From Leptodactylus fallax (taxonomy: Eukaryota; Chordata; Amphibia; Anura; Leptodactylidae): DNA of 64,000 bases. Where the stretch lies: the NCBI GenBank assembly GCA_947044405.1, contig CAMRHE010000068.1, positions 1,327,501-1,391,500 on the forward strand, given 5' to 3'. The translations under genes and the position numbers were made by a program. Below are positions 10,067 to 22,370 of this stretch, one piece after another (position 1 is the first letter of the stretch; each line of letters starts with the position of its first letter). The notes below the pieces were generated by a model, which was not told the origin of the DNA, ran no database searches, and worked only from the letters and a program-made list of their open reading frames with translations.

Positions 10067-11401
10067 ATGAGGATTCATGGACGTCGCTATCGTGCCCAGC
10101 GGCTGCTGGTCACCGGTCTCTCATCCTGCAAGTCGATTGGCTCCTTCATTCTGACCCAAATCAGGAAAATCTACCCAAAATGGAGAACCCTGATGAGGAA
10201 TTCCAGCTTCATGGCCAAAAAATCCATAACACAGGTCAGGAGCTTCCTCAGGTCAGTAGCGCTGAAAAAACCTAAAGATCGCGCCATCAGCCAAGACACA
10301 GGTGAGAAGACACCGACCTACATAGTAGGGGACATTGACTCCACTGCAAGCATTACAAAAAGTGGAGAATTTACTGCTGATCCAAAAACTGCACATCAGG
10401 GGCCCCTTATACCACAAGCTCTGCCCCTGGGAGAAAAGACAGAAAGTGGAGAACGTCCACAGAAAATACCCCGGGACATTGATGCTGCGGAGCCATTCCA
10501 TGTCCAAGAGCCACCGCCTGCTAAAAAGACAAAGACCAAAAAGAGACGACGCAATGTAAAGAGTCGTCCAAAACAAGGTCCAGCAGTGAGAGGTGACGTC
10601 TCCTTCCTAAATCTAGAGACAACTAAAACCATGGATGTAAAAATGGCCATGCCTGATGAAAACATTGTGAAGGCGTCAGGTGAAGCTCCCAGAGTCAGCC
10701 GTAAAAGAAAATCACCCACCTCCAAGCACAGTCAGCCCGGGACCTTCCCACCAGCCAAAAAATCTGCAGAGGAACCCACTACAAATCCATCTGCAAAAGT
10801 TCTAGGGAGCCCGGAGCTGGAAACACCCCAAGTGGAGAAGCCTGATTCCTGGAGACAGCACTACATGAACCAGCTGTCTCCAGAGCACTTATCTATCCTG
10901 AGGAGTACAGGAGAGGCCGGCATGCTGGATGATGACATCATCAACAAGGCCCAGGAGATCCTACAATGCCAATATGAGGACTTTGATGGCCTGCAGCCCG
11001 CCGCCGTTCTTCTCTTTCCAGGCTACAGTGTACTAAGAAAAGCGGTACAAATCCACTACGATGAGGACAGGGTGCACTGGCTGACCACCTGCTTCAGAGA
11101 TGGCAAAATTCAAGTGGCCGACAGCATCAAGACCAACAATCTGTCTCCATCAATCCAGGAGCAGATCAATAATCTCTACAGTGACGTGGTCCCCGAGCCC
11201 CTGAACAACCTGACATTTCTGAACGTGGATCAGCAGAGAAATGACTATGACTGTGGGGTATTCGCTATAGCGTTTGCCTACGAGCTTCTGGCAGAAGATG
11301 GTGACCCCACAGTCATGTATAACCACACAAAAATGAGACACCATCTAATATCCTGCCTGCAGAATGGCAGGATCACAGGATTCCCCAGAATGGTCAATTA
11401 G
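10067..11401 (+). CDS. Ulp1/SENP-type cysteine protease-like protein, intronless ORF
   Basis: This is an uninterrupted 444-codon ORF. The last ~150 residues resemble the C48 (Ulp1/SENP) peptidase fold, which cleaves SUMO or SUMO-like conjugates. His337 (in VHW), Asp352 (in VADS), Gln390 and Cys396 (in NDYDCGVFA) fit the catalytic His-Asp-Gln-Cys set; Gln lies six residues before Cys, as in SENP2. The first ~280 residues are Lys/Pro/Ser-rich and look disordered. A basic cluster near residue 154 (KKTKTKKRRR) suggests nuclear targeting. I start at the first ATG (10067); the frame is open slightly further upstream, to a GTG at 10052. C48 domains are often carried by DNA transposons and exist in expanded families, so this may be a host gene, a captured copy or a domesticated transposon protein. 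I see no transposase in the window near it and cannot name an orthologue. Confidence 0.75.
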   Translation: MRIHGRRYRAQRLLVTGLSSCKSIGSFILTQIRKIYPKWRTLMRNSSFMAKKSITQVRSFLRSVALKKPKDRAISQDTGEKTPTYIVGDIDSTASITKSGEFTADPKTAHQGPLIPQALPLGEKTESGERPQKIPRDIDAAEPFHVQEPPPAKKTKTKKRRRNVKSRPKQGPAVRGDVSFLNLETTKTMDVKMAMPDENIVKASGEAPRVSRKRKSPTSKHSQPGTFPPAKKSAEEPTTNPSAKVLGSPELETPQVEKPDSWRQHYMNQLSPEHLSILRSTGEAGMLDDDIINKAQEILQCQYEDFDGLQPAAVLLFPGYSVLRKAVQIHYDEDRVHWLTTCFRDGKIQVADSIKTNNLSPSIQEQINNLYSDVVPEPLNNLTFLNVDQQRNDYDCGVFAIAFAYELLAEDGDPTVMYNHTKMRHHLISCLQNGRITGFPRMVN

Positions 11402-11568
11402 TGACTCCATGTCAGACGACATGTAGAGTCCATGATGGGCCAAGTGATCGCCCTGACCTTCAGCGGGACCTGAGACAGACCAGGATCCTCCCCAGAGCTG
11501 CAGACACTACCCTGAGAATCACCAGTGACCCTGGTACTGGACGACCGCCCACAGACCTGTTGTCACCG
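11402..11568 (+). other. Possible first part of the 3' UTR of the Ulp1-like gene
   Basis: After the TAG stop the sequence runs to a strong donor, CACCG|gtaagtaacc (GT at 11569-11570). The splice is inferred from sequence only. Confidence 0.35.
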
Positions 11569-11692
11569 GTAAGTAACCATTGACTTATCTAAGATGATTC
11601 CATTAATATACTGGTTGTAATAAATGATGGGGGGGGGGCACTGCTATTATAGGGAGGGGTCTGATCTTCATTGTTTTCCCCTTTTCTTCCAG

Positions 11693-11939
11693 AATGAATA
11701 TAAAGCAAGTGTTGGTGTCGCTCTCTACACCACGGAGCTCAGTCTGTATCCAGCGGTCACTGTTCTTGTAGAAGATTATCCTGGGGTTCTGGAGAACATT
11801 GCAGCAGATCGGATCCTCCATGTCACCAGAGGTCTGTAATAAAGAAACTGAGGCGCAGAGTCCAAGATCTCCTAATCTCACCAATGACCCCGCAAGAAAG
11901 GATTGGTCCTCAGCACCACGGACCAAGTATATAATCCAG
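11693..11939 (+). other. Possible non-coding exon of the Ulp1-like gene
   Basis: This segment is bounded by a pyrimidine-rich acceptor (ttttccccttttcttccag) and a good donor (ATCCAG|gtaagagg). A junction this far past the stop codon would make the mRNA a candidate for nonsense-mediated decay. Confidence 0.35.
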
Positions 11940-12051
11940 GTAAGAGGACTATAATGACCAGCAGTGACCGGGTGTATGTTGTATGTCACTTATATGTAAT
12001 ATTCCGCTGCTCCATGTTCAGTCGTGACCAGGTATATTTTTGTATCTGCAG

Positions 12052-12690
12052 ATCTCTATACCAGAGCGGGGGTCTCGCTGTGTCCACAATGACTATAGGA
12101 CACAGCTGGAGGAGACCACTCTACCACAGGTCAATGACATGGTGACCCCCTCCTCAGGATCACATGACCTGCGCTTCAGAGACAAATTCACTGGACTTGA
12201 CCCTCACCGGACTTTCCTGCAGTCAGACGCATTCGCTGAATAAGTGGATTTCCTGCTGCACCAGAGGCAGATTACCGGCTGGTCTCTGCTCTCGCCCTCG
12301 GACTTGACACTTCACCGGACTTTCCTGCAGTCAGACGCATTCACTGAATAAGTGGATTTCCTGCTGCACTCACCTCGGATTTGACTTTTCACCGGACTTT
12401 CCTGCAGTCAGACGTATTCGCTGAATAAGTGGATTTCCTGCTGCATCATGAGACAGATTCCGGGCTCGGTCTCTGTTCTCACTACCGGACTTGACTCAAC
12501 TCTGCTCCTTGCCGCCATTTTCCACCATAGCCCAAGTATCATCATCTCGCCGCCCAAGTATCATCGCCCAGCTCCGCGCCCATCATCATCGGGCCACCTT
12601 TAAGAATTAGTGCCCTGACTTCATCTGGAAACATCTAGATTTATCACCTTGCATAATTTCAATAAAGAAGTCAGTGTTATATAAAGCTGC
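12052..12690 (+). other. Possible terminal exon with poly(A) signal
   Basis: The acceptor is tttttgtatctgcag at 12037-12051, and a canonical AATAAA lies at 12661-12666. The segment contains the 12205-12450 tandem repeat. It completes a plausible three-part 3' UTR for the Ulp1-like gene. Confidence 0.4.
12205..12450. repeat. Tandem repeat in the putative 3' UTR
   Basis: Three copies share caccggactttcctgcagtc, agacgcattcgctgaataag and tggatttcctgctgca, spaced by about 105 and 77 bp. Confidence 0.85.
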
Positions 12691-13924
12691 CATGTATCTG
12701 AGCTTAGTGTTGGGTCTTCACAGCCAACCTAACACCTTGTTGGAGCTTGGTCTGTGGCCCTAGACTCTACCCAGGGCCACACATTGACATAAAACTGTAT
12801 GAAGGCGTCTGTGAATGTAAAATCTTAGGTGGTGTTTTTGCCAAATCTCGGGTGTCTACTTATAACATATACATGGGAAATTTGAAGACAACATTATAAT
12901 GTGGGGACATATAATGTTAGGGTGACTGTAGCAGCATTATACTGTGTAGGGGCACAAAGAAAAATTGGTGAGAATGGGCGGAGTCAACATAGAAGTGGGT
13001 GGAGCTAAATTTGCCACGTCTCACATAGCGTGCCACATGTTTTGTTCCTCTTTCTGTCCTTTGAAAGTTGGGAAGTACAATATGTATTTCCAATGCTGTC
13101 ACTAGAATATTATGAGCATTCATTACTATTTCTTTTCAGCGTGTTTTCACTTTTTGGCAACAGGTCACATTTTTACAGACAATGCATTAATACACATGTC
13201 CTCTAGGGGGCAACCTGGTTCACAAGTAAAATCTACAGAGGCTGTGAGAGGATCTTTCCCAAAGTGATATCTGTATAGTACGGGTGAAGAGAGATGTGAA
13301 ATATTCTGTAAAATCCTTGCGTTACTGCACATCGGCATACGTCATGCAATAGATTAGGCCTCTGTAAGATACTGGCCCCATATTCCTCTGCAGGTGTACC
13401 ATCATAGCTACATGAGCCCTTAAAGGGGTTCTTAAAGGGGATCTCTGAAGTCAGATGTTGAGCGGAGGATAGGACATCTGTATTTGATCCACTGCGATCA
13501 TCACAATCAGTGTTTACACAGTTACAGCGCCATCCATATGGCTGTGGCTGTGCCTGGTACTGCAGGTCAGTCCCATACTCTCAAATGAATTGCAATAGCT
13601 AAAGTGTACAAATAGTGAAGAGGACGTAGGCCTAACAGGAGCACCTCAGACGCTGACCCCCAGGGGTTTTGGCTTCAAAAACTGCTTTAAAAAACCTGAA
13701 CATGTGTCCTCATCCTTAAAGGGGTTTTCAAAAATTTGCCTAATGGGAGAACTTCCTTAAAATGGCAAAAGAGCCATAAGTCACCCATTAAATCCTGCAG
13801 TGGTGCAATGGTCTCCAGTGCAAAAAAGCCATCATAGTCTGGCGGGGAATGGCGGTGCCGCAGTGCAGGGGGGGATTACCAGGTCAGCAATGGATCCCTT
13901 GCAATATTTTGACATTTCCTTCCT
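12691..13924. other. Gene-free intergenic stretch
   Basis: No gene seen. Fragments of 'ttaaaggggtt' dispersed repeats lie at 13420-13450 and 13715-13730. A word tcctctagggggcaacc lies near 13200. Confidence 0.6.
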
Positions 13925-14280
13925 TTAAAGAGGACCTTTCACCACCTCCACCAACTGCAGTCCTTTGCCTTTAATAGCCGCCCCTCCACTGATTCCAGCA
14001 CAGTTGGAATTTTTTCTCTAGCCCCCACTGTTCCTGAGCAATTAATGCAGTTAGTTTCAGCACCCAATAAGGCTCTGTCAGGTGGGCGGTCCTAAACTGG
14101 GAGTAGATAGTCTGTGACAGTAGAGAGCCTAATTAGCATATTGGTGCTGAAACTAACAGCACTGATTGCTCAGGAAAGGTGGGGGCTAGAGAAAAAATTC
14201 CAACTGCGCCGGAATCAGTGGAGCGGCGCCTATTGAATGATCCAAAAAGATGGAAGAAGTGGTGAAATGACCCCTTTAAG
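13925..14280. mobile_element. Inverted-repeat MITE-like element
   Basis: Long imperfect inverted arms share tccactgattcc, gttggaattttttctctagc, cccccac, cctgagcaat and gttagtttcagcacc in opposite orientation. The outer ends are ttaaagaggacctttcacca and its counterpart ending tgacccctttaag. No coding capacity. The terminal words suggest TTAA-type target sites, but the duplication is not clean. Confidence 0.75.
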
Positions 14281-15056
14281 GATTCAGGAGAGCACAGTCA
14301 GATTTCCATTTCTGGGTGGAGGTCCACTTTAACCCATTGTGCTTTACACAAGGATCCTCGATCTTTTCACGCACAGTCTGGGCAGCCGGACACCTCCTCA
14401 CATCTTCATCCCGACTGTTGATTCCAAAGCAAAGAAACTTTCTCGAAAGAGAAACATTTAGATTTGTTAACACCAGGCAAGTAAATTGTCTGCTGGAGCC
14501 ACAATAAGTCCATACAAGGGCAGCGCCGCAGCAAAAACCGTCCACATACATCAATAATCGCACCGAGTTTATGCAACGCCGGGATCATCTGCAGCCTCCC
14601 ACATCTCACAAGAGCCCGAGGAACAAACATCTGCCAGCAGCTCTCGGCCAAGGCTACAATTACCGAGCGCTCGCTCTGTCATTACACCTTCCTCCGCTCA
14701 CACGCATGGAAAAGAAGATGAGCCTCTGCCGTGGAAACCTATAGCCGCCACCCAGCGGGGCAAACTATGGACTACACAGAAATACTGCATGTTACATTAC
14801 ACACGTCTCCGTCATACATGTATTACATGGTCGGCCATTCATTTGATACTATGTGATGATTGCTGATCTTAGTGATCGCAGCTGATCGGCAGATCGCTGC
14901 TGATCAGCAGACTAGCCTCTATTTAAAATGGGGTTTACCATTGTCAGACAATCCCTTTAATATTAGGGACTTAATTATAGGGGGTGCAGAGGTTGCAGTC
15001 ACACCTGGGGGGCAAAAACAACCTTTGACCCATCAGGGGGTACTGTTATTTTAAAT
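14281..15056. other. Gene-free intergenic stretch
   Basis: Overlapping short open frames on both strands at 14276-14650 have no recognisable domain and no splice support. I see no gene. Confidence 0.6.
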
Positions 15057-15178
15057 CAGGGACCAGCGACCTTCGGCACTCCAGGTGCTGTGAACTACTT
15101 CTAAGGACAGCAGTGCAACTGTGCATGCTGGGAGTTGCAGTTTCACAACAACTGTAGTGCCGTAGGTTGCTACCACTG
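15057..15178. mobile_element. hAT-type MITE (copy 1)
   Basis: The termini are CAGGGACCAGCGACC and GGTTGCTACCACTG, with internal inverted 'actccaggtgctgtgaact' and gcatgctgggagttgcag words. Flanking octamers ttttaaat and ctttaaat form a 7/8 target duplication. CAG...CTG ends with 8-bp duplications are typical of hAT elements. Confidence 0.75.
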
Positions 15179-15659
15179 CTTTAAATGATGCGTGATAGTT
15201 GGGGGTCCCTTTAAAGATTACACTTTGGGGCCCAGGAGCTACAGGTTACACCTCTTGTTAGAATCTGCTGTGTAAATATTCTGCTTTACTTATCTCATTC
15301 TCATCCTTAGTTATATCACGCCTCATTCTCCATTCACAACCAGAGCTGCATTCACAACGCTGCTGCTTGGAGACATAGGTTGCCTGCTGTAAAACTGACA
15401 GCTCCACCGGAGCAGGAACCAGCAGGGGGCAGTAGTCATATTGAAAATTAATAGGATATGAACAGAATTTTGAATGCAGCTCTGTATGTGAATGGAGTAC
15501 ATAACATGTATACACTATTGCCTGGATTTTGCTCCCTCCACATGGCATTGTGCTTCATATAGCTTATATAAGACATGTTGTGTTGCTAAATTTGGGGTCA
15601 TTTACTAATTGAGGACAAATTATGTGATCCTTGTCAGATTTGTAAAAATTGGGGCAATT
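15179..15659. other. Gene-free intergenic stretch
   Basis: No gene seen. 15330-15545 holds a short inverted repeat built from cagagctgcattcaca-like words. Confidence 0.5.
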
Positions 15660-16240
15660 CCTTTATGGCACTATTATGTGGACATTGTCAGTGTTATTTG
15701 TGCACTATATGGCACTATTATGTGGAAGTTGTCAGTGTTATTTGTGCACTATATGGCACTATTATGTGGAAGTTGTCAGTGTTATTTGTGCACTATATGG
15801 CACTATTATGTGGAAGTTGTCAGTGTTATTTGACAGTATGGCGCTTTTATTTTAGAAGTTTTTTTTTCGCAGTGTTATTTGTGCACAGTATGGCACTATT
15901 ATGTCAAAGTTGTTTGGCAGTGTTTATTGGTGCTCAGTATGGCGCTATTGCTTGAACATTAGTGGAAATTTGCAGTATTATTTGCACACAGTATGGCGGT
16001 GTTCTGTGGAAGTTATTTGGCAGTGTTATTCGTGCACTGTTGGGCGCTATTGTTTGAACATTGGCAGGCGCTGCTATTTGTGCACAGTATGGCACTACTA
16101 TGTGGGCAGTGTTTGGCACCATTACAGAGAACTTATTAATATCATTTGCATACTATATGGCTCTGTTTTTGGGACATTGTTTGGCGCCCTTTTTTATGCT
16201 CAGTACGGTGTTATTAATTGGGCATTATCTTGATCTATAA
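15660..16240. repeat. 44-bp minisatellite, degenerating rightward
   Basis: Nearly identical 44-bp units start at 15687, 15731, 15775 and 15819 (words gtcagtgttatttgtgcact, atatggcactattatgtgg). Copies become increasingly diverged to about 16240, still recognisable by 'cagtatggc' words. Confidence 0.9.
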
Positions 16241-17019
16241 TTTCCACATTTTTGACACTATTATTCTGGCATAGTGCAACAGTGTCATTGGGTACATACA
16301 CACTGGGTCTTCTACAATGGCCACTTACCCTGCACTGTATGGCGATATATGTCGTAGTCGGTCCACACTGTGTTACCATTATCTGAGCACTGTATGGCAG
16401 GTATAATTATATGTACTGTGTAGTATACATGGAATATAATAGGAGAACTGCATGAATAGGAGATTGCGTCATCCCTAAGCAAGATGCAGGTTTTGGGAAG
16501 CCTCTCCATATCTGACTAGATCTCAAGCCCGGTATCGCTGTTAAGTATAAGTGCAGGGATCGTGTGCTGTCTAAGGACCAAAACAACGGACAGGCAAACT
16601 GACAAAATAGTGGTTACATACAGAGCCCAATGGACACCACTGATTGACAGCGGCCTAGGCCTTGTTCACAAAGCCGTTCTAATACCTGTGAATGTCTATG
16701 GGTCTATTCACATGTCAGTTTTTTTGATGGACCGTTTTTGTGGCTGTCAAAAAAAAAAAATGACGTGCTCTATCTTTGTCCATTTTGTGAATGGTCCCAT
16801 AGACAGTCATGGGTTTTAAAATAGCCATGTGATGTGAATAAGCCCCTTTGATGGACCGATGCGGCTGTTTTTGTATATCTATTATAGTTTTAACCTGTTT
16901 TTCAGGATTTGCAGGACTTTACCGACCTTGATCCATCATATTGCAGAATTTTTTATTTTCGTAGGATGAATTTTGAAACCTGATCATGAGCCATAAAAAG
17001 ATCCCAAGATTCTCATAGA
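16241..17019. other. Gene-free intergenic stretch
   Basis: No gene seen. A short near-palindromic stretch at 16690-16860 repeats ccgtttttgtgg and gatggaccg words. Confidence 0.5.
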
Positions 17020-17027
17020 CCATAGAC

Positions 17028-17185
17028 CAGGGATCAGCAACCTTCAGCACTCCAGCTGCTGTGAAACTACAACTCCCAACATGCTCCATTCACTTCCATG
17101 GGAGTTCCAAGAACAGCAGAGCAAGTATGCATGCTGGGAGTTGTAGTTTTACAACAGCTGGAGTGCCAAAGGTTGCCTACCCCTG
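17028..17185. mobile_element. hAT-type MITE (copy 2) with perfect 8-bp duplication
   Basis: The termini CAGGGATCAGCAACC and GGTTGCCTACCCCTG are inverted. Inner words actacaactcccaacatg and gcatgctgggagttgtag pair up. Flanking octamers ccatagac (17020-17027 and 17186-17193) are identical. Non-coding, non-autonomous. Confidence 0.9.
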
Positions 17186-17193
17186 CCATAGAC

Positions 17194-19057
17194 TGTTCTC
17201 TTCCGCAGAGACAGCTCTGGAAATCAGAAATCTCCGGATCCTTGAAGCCTCTGTCCTGCAAAAATAGTAGAAGACTCCGCAACGCCGTCTCGCCCCCCTC
17301 TGAGTCCTTCTAATGAGTCATTATTTCAGGTTACCAATTAATTCCACATTGCAGAAGGTCAGGGTGTCGTTCTGTTCCTGACACAGGAAATACCTTTTCC
17401 TCCTGCTTCTTGTCATCAGTCACTCCGAGATGCTGTATATATAACCGTACAAAAAAAAAAAAAAAAAGTTGCATCTTCTGGTCCTCAAAATAGCCACCTA
17501 TACTTCATAATGTGGAGCCAGCCGGCCCATAAGACGGATCTGCGTGCTTACTGTCTAAGGTCATCTCCTTGTTAATTCATAACTTTCAGCCGTTACATAA
17601 AACTTTAATTATGGCCCTGGATTCCACAAGGACTGGAGCTGGCATCGGGGCCCGGAACATCTGGCCAGGGTTCAGCTGTTAAGTCATTGAGCCACAGCAT
17701 AATGGAGATGAGAGGATCTGGGCACGCGGCAGCGTTCCACCGCTAGCGATGAGTGACAACCCTGGCATTCCGCGCTTGATTAATCAAATCCACATTCCGG
17801 CTGAGAAAAAAGGGAACAAATTTGTCAATTTTTTTTTGGTTCGATGTAAAGGGGTTGTCCAACTTATGATAAATCTGGAGTAGAGGCTGAGACCTGTATA
17901 AAGTTCGTAAAGAAAACAACACAAGGCTACGATCATATCTGTGCCGGAGTCTTCGTTGGAGACTCCTTCGCAGTGTTGGCCAAAAATTGCCGGAGGAAAA
18001 AGTCCTGCATGGAGAACACCCGATAGACCCCAATTATAGTCAATGGGGATCCATCGGACTTTGTATGTTACCGCCTATACGTTGTTCAGGTCCCCCGACT
18101 GACCTGAACAATGGAGAGGCCAATGCCAGTGTGAACCTAGCGTGACTTACCTTTAAGTCCCCTGTTACAAAATTGGCAGCCTGGTCCTTGCCAGACTAGA
18201 AGTGATGATTGGGTGGCCAAGTTATTGGCTTCTGCAGTCACATGGATGATGTACGTGATGTCATTGCTGCAAGCTGGGGGTGACTGGTGGGTCCATTGGA
18301 GTGGTAGTGCTTTCTAAAAGGCCAGGGAAAAAAAAAAAAATTGTGGGCGTGCTTTCAATGGTTTTGTCCTAAATTGTAAACTCTAGGTAGAGCCCTGCCA
18401 GGACCTTCCTTAGTGTAGGGGCATGGATTGACCTGCACAATGTGAACTCTGTCTTTGAACTTGAATTTGCCAGGACTGGCCTAACATTTTGCTAACAACT
18501 TCTGCAAATTTGGGCTTGTCCAGGTCCTAAGGTTTAAGCAACCACCACCAAAAGAGGTGACGTTTGCCCAAATCCCACCCAAAATTGGCTTCCCCAACCA
18601 AATCAGGGCAGGACTACATGTTTGGCTTCAAGATCTTCTTTTCCATAGTGTAGAAATCAGTGTTAGATTAGTCAGTACAGAGGAGGCAAAAAACTGGTTT
18701 TGGTTCAATACTTTGAATTCTGCAAATCCAAAAATTGCAATTTTTTTGCCTTCGGGCTACGTTTACATGGCAACTTTTGTACCGCAACTTTAAGATCGCA
18801 GGGTTGTATCTTGATGTTTGTCTATAGAGTCACATTACAATGCAACAGATGCAAAAATGTAATCCTATGTTGGTCATACGTGACTATCATCATAGACTTC
18901 AACAAAAATTGCGTGTGAATGCGACGTATCTGTGATTTGGCAATTGCACAGATGTTTTTTTTAGATGATGATGTAGTAAAGCTGAAGGGAATTGGGTTAA
19001 GGGAGTTAAAATTTGGGATTGAGGGTGCAGAGGAGTTTGGTAATATCTGACCAGATG
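17194..19057. other. Gene-free intergenic stretch
   Basis: No gene seen. Poly-A runs lie at 17450-17468 and 18328-18341. A dispersed 'aaaggggttgtccaacttat' fragment begins near 17849, and 18760-18950 holds another dispersed-repeat fragment. Confidence 0.6.
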
Positions 19058-19994
<937 letters not shown>

Positions 19995-21199
19995 TATATC
20001 TAGGACGAGGCCCTTTCTACACAGAGGTTGTGTGTGCCGGAGGACCTGTTGCCTTAAGATGGAGCAGCTTCATATAACTTACCATTTGTCACTGACAGCT
20101 AATACCCGGAAGGTTCCTCCTGTACAACGCTTTTCTAAGGTTAATGGTAAACCTGTTTCCTGTCATGGTGGAGCTGTAACAATAGACATTAATGTGACGG
20201 CCCGCTCTGCCAAGAATGTGTTTGCATCATTGGACCCCGTACTGTAAACTGTTGTACAAGCCGTCATACTTGGCCGTGTGTCAGTGGAGGCCGCAGGAGA
20301 TGACAGTAATAATATAAATGCTGAATATTAGGATGTGCAGGACAGCTCTGTTATCTGTGAAGGCCTGGGGTAAAGAGTTAGACATAGAAGAGACAAATTT
20401 GTGACTTGATGGTGGAGACCCCTAAAATCATGGGGGGAGGGGGGTTAGTTACCATTTTACAGGTTAGTTCACATATCATAAAACATGGCTGAGGAGAGGA
20501 TTTCTAAAAAATGTTGCAAAAGTGGCTGGTAATGGCCAATAAATTGCCAGTTTCTACCCAGTGGTTGGAAGGGTCTCTTCACGGGAGGCAGGGTATCCCG
20601 GACTTGTCATCCCTTCCATACCTGTGTTAATACACTGATATTGTTAACCTATGTACAGCAGAGAAGGGCCCCTCGTTGGTGCATGTCATATTATCTCAGG
20701 CCTGGAGGGGGCAGCACTAGCTGCAGTCCTCAATGCCATTCCCTTTAAGATAGATTGGACCTGACTCGATCCCTGTATGCCAGCTTTTTGGTGGGGGGGG
20801 ATGGTATTGGAGCACTTTCTTGCACCAAACGTGCACCGCAACCCCTGTTGTGTGAATGTGAGCAGAGTGGGGCAGGCAAGCCTCAGCCCAACATTTCTGT
20901 ACCTGAATGGAGTAAATTCTAACTGGCGTAGATCTCCATCAGGCACAGGGGCGGGCTGTCGATTTATGAAAAGGTCGGAGGTTCTTCTTAAATCAGTCGT
21001 GCCCTTTATGAAGACTGGCGTACGAAACAACAGTCTTAATAAATCTGCCCCTTTGACTGCAATGCGGCTATTCACACACATTTTTATGGTCAGTTTAAGA
21101 GTTCTATTATTGACAGTTTTCACGGATTCGTCACTTTATGAGGGTCCCAAAATGGGCATGGAAAAACAGACCATGTTTTTCACAGCCATTTTTACCCAT
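19995..21199. other. Gene-free intergenic stretch
   Basis: No gene seen. The 20686-21120 open frames on both strands overlap a dispersed repeat (words gaccggcgtacgaaa-like, aataaatctgcccc) also present near 60290, so I do not treat them as genes. Confidence 0.5.
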
Positions 21200-21385
21200 G
21201 ATAGCCGAGCCAGGTCCTTCTCTTCTCATGGACGCCATACTCAAGCCAGGTCCTTCTCTTCTCATGGGCCCCATAGCCAAGCCAGGTCCTTCTCTTCTCA
21301 TGGGCCCCATAGCCAAGCCAGGTCCTTCTCTTCTCATGGGCCCCATAGCCGACCCAGGCCCTTCTCTTCTCATGGACCCTATAGC
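21200..21385. repeat. 36-bp minisatellite
   Basis: Five copies of a 36-bp unit (ccaggtccttctcttctcat plus gggccccatagccaag). Since 36 is a multiple of three, frames on both strands stay open and give repetitive peptides; these are artefacts. Confidence 0.9.
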
Positions 21386-21518
21386 AACCACATGGTATGC
21401 ATGCCCTTGGCTTCTAGTGCACAGGGTACCCCTTAGATCCTACAGAGCCCACTGTCCATTTGTGCGCCCAGGATCCATCAGGAATAACGCAGCCCACGCC
21501 TTCTCGTAGAATTGCATA

Positions 21519-21528
21519 TTTATTTATT
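21519..21528 (-). promoter_or_regulatory. Candidate ANO1 poly(A) signal
   Basis: Two overlapping AATAAA words on the minus strand (inside tatttatttatt on the plus strand). This is the clearest canonical signal I see downstream of the ANO1 stop. Confidence 0.4.
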
Positions 21529-22370
21529 AGGAATAGGATTTAGATCATTTTCTAGAATAGATTTATAGAGATTTACAACTTTTCTTAAAAAAAAACACAC
21601 ACAAAACATTGAAGGAACCTGACTAATGACTTAATGTGCCGCCTAGCTCTCTACAGAACGTCAGCCATCGTTCACATTCATGCTTATCCCATGCGGATCC
21701 TTCTCCTACAGCAGTCAGCGGTGTACATGGCCTGTGGTTACACAAATATACGGGAATGTCATTGAGTAGAAGACACTGGACGGTGTGAGCACCAAGGGTT
21801 AATTCACAAAAGGCAAAGACTATGAAGTGCGTCCCAAGCTTATGACCTCAGTGTGGAAGGATCTTCTGGCCTATAGGTCCACCATTACTTTACGGTACTG
21901 AGGCAATGGTGCTGCTGCGTCATAGGCTGAGACCATGCCCAGCCACTACATCCCTTATTTCCAGGATTTGTAAAAGGTGGCCACTTTCTTTGGAAAACAG
22001 CACCACACCAGTACATAGGTTGTGTCTGGTATTGCACCTCAGTTTCATTAAAGTATAGTAATTCATTCATGCAGCCCCTGGACAGGCGCAGTTCTGTTTT
22101 TGGAAGTAAGTTTTATGACTGCTGCCAACAACCAAAAAATTCCTTCCAATGCTTTTGAAACCTTGTCTATTGTAGGCTTGTATATAGGTGAGTGACTTGA
22201 GACGTATGGATGTATGGCAAGAACCTGTATAGCCAGCTATACAATCAGGTCTTCCGTAAATATCTTCACACCCTCGTATGACATTCCAGGGAGGGAACCA
22301 TCACAACTGCTAATAATTTATAGGGTTTTTGGGCACATTGAAATTCAGGACAGATACATGACTTGTTATG

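Noticed and set aside
10335..10559. Second plus-strand frame inside the protease ORF
   Set aside because: Out-of-frame shadow of the 444-codon ORF.
14276..14651. Overlapping frames on both strands
   Set aside because: No domain, no splice signals, and both strands are open to a similar extent, as expected by chance.
20777..21436. 219-codon plus-strand frame and overlapping minus-strand frames
   Set aside because: The second half is the 36-bp minisatellite and the first half overlaps a dispersed repeat; no domain and no splice support.
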